30,439 bases of DNA from RUG626 sp964411785. Its GTDB lineage: Bacteria; Bacillota; Clostridia; Oscillospirales; Oscillospiraceae. Made by a program: the position numbers and the translations under genes. The notes below the pieces were generated by a model that was given only the letters and a program-made list of their open reading frames with translations, did not search any database and was not told where the DNA came from. The DNA is taken from the NCBI GenBank assembly GCA_964411785.1, contig CAYPMJ010000009.1, positions 1 through 30,439 on the forward strand. The letters run 5' to 3'. Below, piece after piece: positions 16,116 to 22,442 of this stretch (positions are counted from its first letter, which is position 1; every line of letters begins with the position of its first letter).

Positions 16116-17159
16116 TCATCCGGCATATCTCATGAGAATAGTCGCAAGCTGGCAGCGGGCTGTGGCTGTCTCGGGAGAAAGCTCCGTGTCTGAAAAGCCG
16201 TTCAATATCCCCTTTGCATTGGCCCAGCTCACCGCCTCGTATGCCCATTGGGCAACATTTCCGTTATCCAGGTAAGCTGAGAGATCCGCGCGTTCATCCG
16301 TCGCTTCGCCGATACTCATGGTGTAGCGGTACAGTATGAGCGCCATCTGCTGACGGGTCAGACTGCCGTCGGGGTCAAACATGTTGTTGTCTATGCCGTT
16401 TATGATGCCCTCTCCCACTGCCCAGTCGACGGCCTGTCTGTACCACTCCTCGTCAAGGTCGTCAAATCCGGCCGAGGCCTCAGGCTCGGGACAGCCCACC
16501 GCCCTCCAGAGGGCGTACACCGTGTCGGCCCTTGTGACGTCATCCTCAGGTCTGAATAAGTCGGTGTCGCTGTCGCGGAAAAGAAGATTGTCATGGGCGT
16601 ATACGGCAGCGTAGTAGAACCAGTTAAGAGGGCTTACGTCGGTGTAGGCTGTAAGTACAGGCTCGACGCCGTCCCCTGCATAGCAGCCGCCGTCTATCAT
16701 TACGACTGAATTGCTGTTGGCAGTGAAGACTGCCTCGGTATCTTCAAGACAGAAATATCTCTTCCCGCTTTCAAGCGTATATCCCGACTGTATCTCATCT
16801 CCCGAGCTTATCTCAATCACTGAGCCGCTCTCAAATTCAACGCTCACCGAGCCTGAGGTGAGAATTACGCTGCACCCGAAGCTCAGCCCGAAGCTTGACC
16901 CGGCCTTTGCGGTCATATACGCGTATCCGCCGGTGAGGGGTCTTCTGCTCTGAACCTCCCTGGACTTATCATCGTACGTCTGCTGCAGACGTTGAGAGAT
17001 CAGCTCCTCTCCGAGCTCCAACACCTCATCTGTGTATGTGTCTGTGAGATAAGAGAGAGTGACCAGCGGATCCTCTGTGCTGCCGGGCTCTGAGGCGCTG
17101 GCGGAGGTAAGTGACACGAGCATGACCAATGCAGCGGAAGCGGCTATGAGTTTTTTCAT
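16116..17159 (-). CDS. Secreted protein with three S-layer homology (SLH) domains
   Basis: 347 residues, cell-surface protein of unknown specific role. A signal peptide (MKKLIAASAALVMLVSLTSASAS) is followed by a unique N-terminal region (about 28-165) with a short helical part and a beta-rich Ser/Gly-rich stretch (GGYAYMTAKAGSSFG, SGSVSVEFESGSVIEISSGDEIQSG). Three SLH domains follow: about 167-218, 225-280 and 290-347, the second with GIINGIDNNMFDPDGSLTRQQMALILYRY and the third with GILNGFSDTELSPETATARCQLATILMRYAG. SLH triplets anchor proteins to secondary cell-wall polymer. The start codon overlaps the rex stop (ATGA), with AAAGGAAA as the binding site, so the two are translationally coupled. 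I do not recognise the N-terminal domain. Confidence 0.85.
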   Translation of the reverse strand: MKKLIAASAALVMLVSLTSASASEPGSTEDPLVTLSYLTDTYTDEVLELGEELISQRLQQTYDDKSREVQSRRPLTGGYAYMTAKAGSSFGLSFGCSVILTSGSVSVEFESGSVIEISSGDEIQSGYTLESGKRYFCLEDTEAVFTANSNSVVMIDGGCYAGDGVEPVLTAYTDVSPLNWFYYAAVYAHDNLLFRDSDTDLFRPEDDVTRADTVYALWRAVGCPEPEASAGFDDLDEEWYRQAVDWAVGEGIINGIDNNMFDPDGSLTRQQMALILYRYTMSIGEATDERADLSAYLDNGNVAQWAYEAVSWANAKGILNGFSDTELSPETATARCQLATILMRYAG

Positions 17160-17806
17160 CTGAGTTTCCTTTCTCTATCGTCGTTCTGTGAGCTTCTAAG
17201 GTAGTATCCCAGAGTCAGAAGACTGTCTGACAGGTGTACGTCCTCCACCACCTGCAGACCGGACTCAATGTCCGTCCCCGTAAAATTCCATATTCCCCGC
17301 ACATTGAATTTTTCAGCAAGAGCCACCATTTCATCGGCGTAATCCTTTGGAAGCGTTAAAATTATGATATCGGGCGCGCTATCCTTAAGAAAGCGCGGTA
17401 GCTCCGCCGCATCCATAATCTCGACGCCGCCTACGAAGCATCCTATCTTTTCAGGGTTTGTATCAAAGGCGGCCATAAGCTTTACGCCGCACTCTGAAAA
17501 GTTGAAGTTCGCCATAAGCGCCCGTCCCAGATTTCCCGCTCCCACAAGCGCCGCTGTCAGGAGCTCTTCAACGCCAAGGACATCTCTGATGCCCTTTTTA
17601 AGCTGCGCCACATTGTAGCCGTAGCCCTGATGCCCAAAACCTCCGAAGCAGTTGAAGTCCTGCCGTATCTGAGATGCCGTGAGCCCGAGACGGCCGCTCA
17701 GGTCGCTTGAGGAGATCTTCTCCGTGCCATCTCTCTGAAGACTGTCCAGGGTACGGATATAGCGCGGAAGACGCTTTATGACGTTCGCTGATATTCTGTA
17801 TTTCAT
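17156..17806 (-). CDS. rex: Redox-sensing transcriptional repressor Rex
   Basis: Dimeric repressor that senses the NADH/NAD+ ratio and controls fermentative genes in anaerobes. At 216 residues it is the normal length. The N-terminal winged helix (about 1-80) contains SSSDLSGRLGLTASQIRQDFNCFGGFGHQGYGYNV, matching the DNA-recognition block of Rex, and the Rossmann domain carries GAGNLG at 89-94 followed by RALMANF. The binding site AAGGGAG lies upstream of the ATG. It is the first gene of a two-gene minus-strand unit with the SLH protein. I found no clear Rex operator (TTGTTAA-N4-6-TTAACAA type) in 17807-17973, so autoregulation is not supported here. Confidence 0.95.
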   Translation of the reverse strand: MKYRISANVIKRLPRYIRTLDSLQRDGTEKISSSDLSGRLGLTASQIRQDFNCFGGFGHQGYGYNVAQLKKGIRDVLGVEELLTAALVGAGNLGRALMANFNFSECGVKLMAAFDTNPEKIGCFVGGVEIMDAAELPRFLKDSAPDIIILTLPKDYADEMVALAEKFNVRGIWNFTGTDIESGLQVVEDVHLSDSLLTLGYYLRSSQNDDRERKLR

Positions 17807-17925
17807 CCCGCACTCCCTTGAAATGGGAAATAATATCCCTCATTCCCGTCTTGCCGGTCCATTGAAAAACCCATGAAACACCCCTTATTGTAACATGAGT
17901 TTACCCTAAAGGCAATAGGAGGAAC

Positions 17926-17954
17926 TTGACAAATTAACTGAAATGGTGTAAATT
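17926..17954 (+). promoter_or_regulatory. Sigma-A promoter of the uracil-DNA glycosylase gene
   Basis: TTGACA (17926-17931) and TAAATT (17949-17954) are spaced by 17 bases. Transcription would begin near 17961, which leaves the ATG at 17974 too close to the start and supports the ATG at 17989 for the gene. Confidence 0.75.
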
Positions 17955-17988
17955 CAATCAAGTCCTGTGTTAGATGGAGGCGACGGAC

Positions 17989-18582
17989 ATGCCGGATGAT
18001 GGAAGTGGTTATAAGTGGGAGGAGCTTGAGAGAAGCTGCCTTAACTGTACAAGATGCTCCCTTTGTGAGACACGCAGTAACGTTGTGTTCGGCACAGGGA
18101 ACCGCAGTGCCAGAGTTATGTTCATTGGGGAGGGCCCCGGGGAGAACGAGGACCTGCAGGGGAAGCCCTTTGTAGGACGGGGCGGACAGCTTCTTGATAC
18201 CATGCTGAAGCTTATTGACCTGGACAGAGAGAGAAATATCTATATTGCCAACATGGTGAAGTGCCGTCCGCCGAAAAACCGGGATCCGCTGCTGGTTGAG
18301 CAGGACGCGTGCTCAGAGTGGCTCACAAGGCAGATAGAGCTTGTGCATCCGGTCATTATCATATGCCTTGGCAGAATAGCCGCGTGTGCGCTCATAAAGC
18401 CCGATTTCAAAATAACACAGGAGCACGGTAAGTTCACAGAGCGGGACGGGATATCATATATGGCGCTCTACCACCCTGCCGCGCTGCTGAGAGACCCCGG
18501 CAAGCGTCCTGATACCTTTGTGGATTTAAAGGCGCTCCAGGCCAGAATCCGCGAGGTCTGCCCGGAGACATATGAGCAGTGA
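17989..18582 (+). CDS. Family 4 uracil-DNA glycosylase (iron-sulfur type)
   Basis: Removes uracil from DNA as the first step of base-excision repair. The ATG at 17989 has GGAGG at 17976-17980 with an 8-base spacer, giving 197 residues; the earlier ATG at 17974 overlaps that site. The motif GEGPGENEDLQGKPFVGRGGQLL (48-69) is the uracil-binding loop of family 4 enzymes, and HPAALL near the C-terminus is motif B. The four [4Fe-4S] ligands appear as C20-x2-C23 and C92-x15-C108, matching the Archaeoglobus fulgidus enzyme; two additional cysteines (C17, C26) flank the first pair. It has its own promoter and ends before an AT-rich spacer and terminator. Related phage-type family members exist, but this has the cellular pattern. 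Confidence 0.92.
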   Translation: MPDDGSGYKWEELERSCLNCTRCSLCETRSNVVFGTGNRSARVMFIGEGPGENEDLQGKPFVGRGGQLLDTMLKLIDLDRERNIYIANMVKCRPPKNRDPLLVEQDACSEWLTRQIELVHPVIIICLGRIAACALIKPDFKITQEHGKFTERDGISYMALYHPAALLRDPGKRPDTFVDLKALQARIREVCPETYEQ

Positions 18583-18728
18583 CAGCGGCAGTGATAAATA
18601 TTACATAAAAAAACTTAAAATTAACAGAAACTAAATATCTGTCTGTTTTCTTCTTAATATTTTTACTGTACCATATAAGGCGTGAAGATTCATTCACCTT
18701 TTTCATTTTATCCTCTTTTCTTTTATTG
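18583..18728. other. AT-rich spacer with no recognisable gene
   Basis: The first part of the 360-base gap between the uracil-DNA glycosylase gene and rplJ is strikingly AT-rich (runs of A at 18604-18625, T-rich 18645-18720). I see no ORF with a ribosome binding site, no tRNA and no promoter. The rest of the gap is annotated as a terminator, promoter and L10 leader. Confidence 0.5.
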
Positions 18729-18767
18729 ACAGATGAGAGTCGGCAGAGGCTCTCATCTGTTTTTTTC
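18729..18767 (+). terminator. Intrinsic terminator upstream of the rplJ promoter
   Basis: The perfect 11-base stem ACAGATGAGAG (18729-18739) with its complement (18750-18760) and a 10-base loop is followed by a long T-run. It ends the transcript coming from the uracil-DNA glycosylase gene and isolates the strong rplJ promoter ten bases further on. Confidence 0.92.
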
Positions 18768-18776
18768 TTTTTTCTC

Positions 18777-18805
18777 TTGACATAATTAAGCTCAGATGGT
18801 ATAGT
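18777..18805 (+). promoter_or_regulatory. Strong sigma-A promoter of rplJ-rplL
   Basis: A perfect TTGACA (18777-18782), a 17-base spacer and TATAGT (18800-18805). Transcription should begin near 18812, giving a leader of about 130 bases that corresponds to the L10 leader RNA. Confidence 0.88.
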
Positions 18806-18811
18806 GTGGGA

Positions 18812-18940
18812 GCGTTCCAAAGACAGCAGGCGGCGAAGCCATAAGTCCTGCCGAGGACAGTGAAATTGTGCTGCTATGTCCTCGCATATGGGTGCGGGGA
18901 CATTTTCTGTTGGACGCCTATTAACTTGACGGAGGTGAAA
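18812..18940 (+). ncRNA. Ribosomal protein L10 leader (autoregulatory 5' UTR)
   Basis: The leader starts with TTCCAAAGACAGCAGG, followed by a second block containing CCTGCCGAGGACA and then a GC-rich hairpin (TGTCCTCGC to GCGGGGACA). This is the pattern of the L10 leader found in front of rplJL in Firmicutes, where the L10(L12) complex binds its own mRNA through a kink-turn and represses translation. Bases GCAGG and CCTGC (about 18826-18830 and 18855-18859) pair to close the protein-binding stem. Confidence 0.85.
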
Positions 18941-18942
18941 AA

Positions 18943-19455
18943 ATGCCCAACGCAAAGGTTTTGAGCGAAAAGAAAGCCGTTGTAAGCGCTCTCACCGACA
19001 GACTGAGCAATGCCGTATCCGGCGTGCTTGTGGACTACTCCGGTATTTCCGTTGCGGATGACACGGCCCTGCGTAAGAAGATGCGTGAGGAGAAGGTGGA
19101 GTATTCTGTGGTAAAGAACACTCTGCTCAGGTTCGCGGTGGAGAATGCAGGCTTTAAGGATCTTGATCCGCTGCTCTCCGGTACCACATCTATCGCCACC
19201 AGTGCCGAGGATCAGCTTGCCCCGGCGCGAGTGGTCTGTGAATACGCGGACAAGCTCCAGAACTGCTTTGAGATCAAGGGCGGCTTCATGGATGGAAAGG
19301 TTATCTCTGTTGACGAGATAACAGCGCTTGCCAAGATACCGCCGCTGCCCGTTCTGCGTGCACAGGCACTCGGCACCATGCTTGCGCCTATAACCAGCCT
19401 TGCAGTGGTCCTTAAGGCTATTGCCGAGAAAGCCGGCGCACCCGCTGAGGCCTGA
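18943..19455 (+). CDS. rplJ: 50S ribosomal protein L10
   Basis: Base of the ribosomal stalk, carrying L7/L12 dimers on its C-terminal helix. At 170 residues it is a normal bacterial length. MPNAKVLSEKKAVVSALTDRLSNAVSGVLVDYSGISV and the block VVKNTLLRFAVE are typical. The ATG at 18943 follows GGAGGTGAAA. It lies behind an L10 leader and upstream of rplL. In many bacteria rplJL is preceded by rplK-rplA and followed by rpoB; neither is present in this window. Confidence 0.96.
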   Translation: MPNAKVLSEKKAVVSALTDRLSNAVSGVLVDYSGISVADDTALRKKMREEKVEYSVVKNTLLRFAVENAGFKDLDPLLSGTTSIATSAEDQLAPARVVCEYADKLQNCFEIKGGFMDGKVISVDEITALAKIPPLPVLRAQALGTMLAPITSLAVVLKAIAEKAGAPAEA

Positions 19456-19509
19456 TTTGCCCCAGCATCAACTTGTATTTTAAACGATTTGAAACAGGAG
19501 GAAAGTAAA

Positions 19510-19884
19510 ATGGCTAGTGAGAAAACTGCTGCCTTGGTCGAGGAGATCAAGGCTCTTACCGTTCTTGAGCTGTCTGAGCTTGTAAAGGCCCTTGAGGAGG
19601 AGTTCGGTGTATCTGCGGCTGCTATGGCCGCTCCGGCTGCCGGCGCTGCCGCCGCGCCTGTAGAGGAGGAGAAGACGGAGTTTGACGTGGTTCTTGCCGA
19701 TTTCGGCGCGTCTAAGCTGCCTGTCATCAAGGTTGTCCGTGAGATCACAGGTCAGGGTCTTGCTGACGCGAAGGCCACCGTGGAGAAGGCGCCCGTCACC
19801 ATTAAGGAGGCCGTTGCCAAGGATGAGGCCGAGGAGATCAAGAAGAAGCTGGAGGCAGTCGGCGCCAAGGTCGAGCTTAAGTAA
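19510..19884 (+). CDS. rplL: 50S ribosomal protein L7/L12
   Basis: Stalk protein that recruits translation GTPases. 124 residues: an N-terminal dimerisation/L10-binding helix region (LVEEIKALTVLELSELVKALEEEFGV), an Ala-rich hinge (AAAMAAPAAGAAAAP) and a C-terminal globular domain (KTEFDVVLADFGASKLPVIKVVREITG to KKKLEAVGAKVELK). I use the ATG at 19510, which has AGGAGG nearby; an upstream in-frame ATG at 19489 would add seven unlikely residues. A hairpin terminator follows at 19913-19955, so rplJL forms a two-gene operon here. Confidence 0.97.
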   Translation: MASEKTAALVEEIKALTVLELSELVKALEEEFGVSAAAMAAPAAGAAAAPVEEEKTEFDVVLADFGASKLPVIKVVREITGQGLADAKATVEKAPVTIKEAVAKDEAEEIKKKLEAVGAKVELK

Positions 19885-19912
19885 GTCGGCTGGGATTTAA
19901 AGTGACTGACAG

Positions 19913-19955
19913 AGCCGGTGCTTTCCGTGGCTTAGGCCGGATGCACCGGCTTTTC
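19913..19955 (+). terminator. Terminator after rplL
   Basis: Stem AGCCGGTGC (19913-19921) pairs with GCACCGGCT (19943-19951), followed by TTTTCTCT. The loop is fairly long and contains a smaller self-pairing block (CCGTGGCTTAGGCCGG region). Confidence 0.8.
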
Positions 19956-20009
19956 TCTGTGCTCCGGTTAGTTTAATGGAGCTTGTATTCATCACGAGGG
20001 AGGGTACAA

Positions 20010-20852
20010 ATGAGAGATATCGCCTGTTCGGAGATAATCAGCACAGTTGCGCAGCTTTGCGTAAGGGCAGCGACGGTGCTGACGGACGATATGAGATGCG
20101 CTCTTAACAGCGCCCTTCAAAGCGAGCCGTCGGAGGCGGGGCGCGGGGCACTGAGTGATATTGTGGAAAACTACAGGATTGCCGAGTCATACGGTCTGCC
20201 TGTATGCCAGGACACAGGCATGACAGTGGTTTTTGCCGATATAGGACAGGAGACGCATATTTCAGGCGGTTCCTTTGAGGACGCCGTCACGGAGGGTGTC
20301 AGAAGGGGATATGTGGATGGGTTTCTCAGAAAATCTGTTGTCTCAGATCCGTTTCGACGGGTGAACACCGGCGACAACACTCCTCCTGTGCTGCATGTGC
20401 GTCTTGTACCTGGCGACAGACTCAGTCTCACTGTCGCTCCCAAGGGCTTTGGAAGTGAAAACAGGAGCGCTGTGCGTATGTTCCTCCCATCCGCCGGAAT
20501 TGATGAGTTTGAAGATTTTATTGTTGAGACTGTGAGTCTCGCGGGAGCTGACCCTTGTCCTCCGGTTGTGGTTGGAGTCGGCATTGGTGGCACAGTTGAG
20601 AAGGCGGCCCTGCTTGCGAAGCGATGCCTTGTGAGAGAAGTTACCACACGAAATCCTGATCCGTTTTACGCTGACATGGAGCGCAGGACGCTTGAGAGAA
20701 TCAACCGTCTCGGTATCGGCCCGCAGGGCTTCGGGGGCAGGAATACGGCACTTGCTGTCAATATTGAGTCGTATCCGTGCCATATTGCCGGAACTCCGTG
20801 CGTCGTCAACATGGGCTGCCATGCAACGCGGCACGCATCCATGGTCCTGTGA
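20010..20852 (+). CDS. fumA: Class I fumarase/tartrate dehydratase-type alpha subunit
   Basis: Iron-sulfur hydro-lyase alpha subunit (two-subunit class I fumarase or L-tartrate dehydratase type), which hydrates fumarate or a related dicarboxylate in concert with a beta subunit. The ATG at 20010 gives 280 residues, the usual alpha-subunit length; GAGGGAGGG lies just upstream. Cluster-ligand candidates are Cys66 in LPVCQDTGM, Cys183 in ADPCPP and Cys270 in NMGCHATRH. Other family blocks are KGFGSENRS (145-153), VGIGGTVEKAALLAK and GIGPQGFGG. No beta-subunit gene follows in this window, since the next gene is the hibernation factor. Whether the substrate is fumarate or tartrate cannot be decided from this subunit. 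Confidence 0.88.
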   Translation: MRDIACSEIISTVAQLCVRAATVLTDDMRCALNSALQSEPSEAGRGALSDIVENYRIAESYGLPVCQDTGMTVVFADIGQETHISGGSFEDAVTEGVRRGYVDGFLRKSVVSDPFRRVNTGDNTPPVLHVRLVPGDRLSLTVAPKGFGSENRSAVRMFLPSAGIDEFEDFIVETVSLAGADPCPPVVVGVGIGGTVEKAALLAKRCLVREVTTRNPDPFYADMERRTLERINRLGIGPQGFGGRNTALAVNIESYPCHIAGTPCVVNMGCHATRHASMVL

Positions 20853-20885
20853 CATTCAGCCCTTAAGTCCTGAAAACAGATGCGC

Positions 20886-20948
20886 ATAAATGTCCATGGG
20901 TTAAATGCCTTCATTTCCTGTGACGCCCCATGCGGCATGGACATTTAT
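20886..20948. repeat. 13-base inverted repeat between fumA and hpf
   Basis: ATAAATGTCCATG (20886-20898) is exactly complementary to CATGGACATTTAT (20936-20948). The 37-base interior has competing pairings, for example CATGGG with CCCATG and ATGCC with GGCAT, so alternative folds are possible. There is no T-run after it, so a simple terminator role for fumA is only weakly supported; it precedes the hpf promoter. Confidence 0.6.
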
Positions 20949-20981
20949 TCTGAGATTCCTCAAAAAATTTACAAAAACTTG

Positions 20982-21010
20982 TTCAATTTTACCAATCCAT
21001 GTGATATAAT
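20982..21010 (+). promoter_or_regulatory. Extended -10 promoter of hpf
   Basis: A consensus TATAAT (21005-21010) with an upstream TG (21002-21003, extended -10 form) and a weak -35 TTCAAT (20982-20987) at 17-base spacing. The leader RNA contains a small hairpin, CAGGC/GCCTG (21016-21031), before the ribosome binding site. Confidence 0.7.
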
Positions 21011-21053
21011 GTGTCCAGGCAGAGATGCCTGACAAAAGAAAGGAGCGATCGAC

Positions 21054-21602
21054 ATGAGGTTTACCTTTACCGAGAAGAGACTCCAGGTTTCCGAGGATCT
21101 GCGCAAGTATGCGGAAAAGAAGATTGGCAAGCTGGATCGTTTTTTCAAGACGGAGGCTGACGCCTCTATCACTTTCTCAATTGAGCGTGGACGCTGCATC
21201 GCTGAGGTCACCATACGCAATAACGGGCTATTCTACCGTGTCAGTGAGATAACCGGGGATATGTACGCCTCGATTGATTCGGCCGCGGCATCTATCGAGC
21301 GGCAGATACGCAAGAACAAGACGCGTCTTGAGAAGAGGCTCCGTGAGGGAGCGTTTGAGAGGGAGATCAAGCCTGAGGCCGTCCCTCTTGATGATTCGGA
21401 CGAGGATGAGGAGGAGCCTGAGTTTGACGTAATACGTACCAAGAAGTTTTCAATCAAGCCGATGACTGTGGAGGAGGCTATTCTCCAGATGAATCTTCTG
21501 AATCATGAGTTCTTTGTCTTCAAAAATGAGGATTCAGACGGCGCGTTCTCGGTGGTATATGCCCGCAAGAACGGCGGATACGGGCTTATTGAGAGCGACT
21601 GA
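21054..21602 (+). CDS. hpf: Ribosome hibernation promoting factor, long form
   Basis: Binds the 30S decoding region and drives formation of inactive 100S ribosome dimers in stationary phase. 182 residues means the long form: an S30AE/RaiA domain at the N-terminus (1 to about 95, MRFTFTEKRLQVSEDLRKYAEKKIGKLDRFF), an acidic linker (DDSDEDEEEPE, 112-122) and a C-terminal dimerisation domain (VIRTKKFSIKPMTVEEAILQMNLLNHEFFVFKN). The ATG at 21054 follows AAAGGAG. It is monocistronic with its own promoter and a short hairpin after it. Confidence 0.95.
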   Translation: MRFTFTEKRLQVSEDLRKYAEKKIGKLDRFFKTEADASITFSIERGRCIAEVTIRNNGLFYRVSEITGDMYASIDSAAASIERQIRKNKTRLEKRLREGAFEREIKPEAVPLDDSDEDEEEPEFDVIRTKKFSIKPMTVEEAILQMNLLNHEFFVFKNEDSDGAFSVVYARKNGGYGLIESD

Positions 21603-21617
21603 TCGTCCGTTAGAAAA

Positions 21618-21644
21618 GCGCCCTGGGTATTTATTCCAGGGCGC
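21618..21644 (+). terminator. Hairpin after hpf, weak terminator
   Basis: GCGCCCTGG (21618-21626) and CCAGGGCGC (21636-21644) form a perfect 9-base stem with a 9-base loop. It is followed by ACGGTCTT rather than a clean T-run, so termination efficiency is uncertain. Confidence 0.55.
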
Positions 21645-21708
21645 ACGGTCTTATGATGGCCGGTCTTGAGCGTCATAAATAATTTACCAAAGCGCTTTCA
21701 TTGTTCTG

Positions 21709-21737
21709 TTGCAACTTTCAGGTAAAGAGTATATAAT
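21709..21737 (+). promoter_or_regulatory. Sigma-A promoter of the tetR-nfo unit
   Basis: TTGCAA (21709-21714) and a perfect TATAAT (21732-21737) are spaced by 17 bases. The palindrome AAAGCGCTTT (21689-21698), just upstream of the -35, and an imperfect hairpin about 21754-21771 are candidate operator sites for the TetR protein encoded downstream, but this is speculative. Confidence 0.8.
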
Positions 21738-21800
21738 AGCCGGGTATCGTCTGACGCCGTGCTTCTGCGCGGCTGAATTCTCAGATTTTGGGGGCGTGTC

Positions 21801-22439
21801 ATGGCCAACGTCAGGGACAACAAGCGGGTGCAGTTTACAAAGAGTGAGCTGCGGAAGAGTATTTTATCTCTTCTGCTCAAAAAGCCGGTCAATCGCATAA
21901 CTGTGAAGGAGATATGCAGCACAGCCGGACTGAACCGCGGTACATTCTATGCCCATTATGCCAGCCCTGAGCAGCTGCTTTTTGAGATTGAGACAGATTT
22001 TTATGTTGACATGGTGTCGCAGATCGCCACCTTTCAGCAGGCGGAGGATGTCCCGCGTATTCTGTGCCGTGTCCTTGAGGCGCTGAGAGAGCGCCGTGAG
22101 CTTTCTGCGGCTATTTTTGGCCCCTATGGGGATCAGGAATTTCTCTCTAAGCTTGTGAGCTCCGCCCACGACATATGCATAAGCCAGTGGAGCGCCGTCT
22201 CACCGGATGTGGACCCTGACGTACTTGAAAAGACATATTCCTTCATATCCTATGGCGTGATGCGTCTTACTCAGGATTGGCTGGCCGACGGAGCTGTGGA
22301 GCCGCCTGAGAAGCTTGCGATGCTCATGAACGATCTGTGCAATTACGGTGTAGGTGCGGTCGTGGATCTTTCAAAGGTGACGCCGCCTGGCAGACATTTT
22401 TATGGCGCCGGTAAGTTTAAAGACGGCAAAGCGAGGTAA
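21801..22439 (+). CDS. TetR/AcrR-family transcriptional regulator
   Basis: 212 residues. The N-terminal helix-turn-helix is visible at about 25-60, with the characteristic ITVKEICSTAGLNRGTFYAHYASPEQLLFEI. The C-terminal ligand/dimer domain is divergent and ends in a short TetR_C-like helical region, with no recognisable ligand signature. The ATG at 21801 has a GGGGG-type binding site. Its stop lies three bases before the nfo start, so the pair is one transcription unit and the regulator may control the repair gene, itself, or something distant. The target and inducer cannot be read from sequence. Confidence 0.85.
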   Translation: MANVRDNKRVQFTKSELRKSILSLLLKKPVNRITVKEICSTAGLNRGTFYAHYASPEQLLFEIETDFYVDMVSQIATFQQAEDVPRILCRVLEALRERRELSAAIFGPYGDQEFLSKLVSSAHDICISQWSAVSPDVDPDVLEKTYSFISYGVMRLTQDWLADGAVEPPEKLAMLMNDLCNYGVGAVVDLSKVTPPGRHFYGAGKFKDGKAR

Positions 22440-22442
22440 GAA

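Noticed and set aside
17807..17973. Rex operator in the rex/uracil-DNA glycosylase intergenic region
   Set aside because: I looked for TTGTTAA-N4-6-TTAACAA and TTGTGA-N6-TCACAA half-site pairs and found none; the nearest AT-rich stretch is explained by the TTGACA promoter.
18434..18955. Minus-strand ORF of 173 codons over the L10 leader region
   Set aside because: It has no ribosome binding site, overlaps the rplJ promoter and leader, and its predicted protein has no recognisable family pattern.
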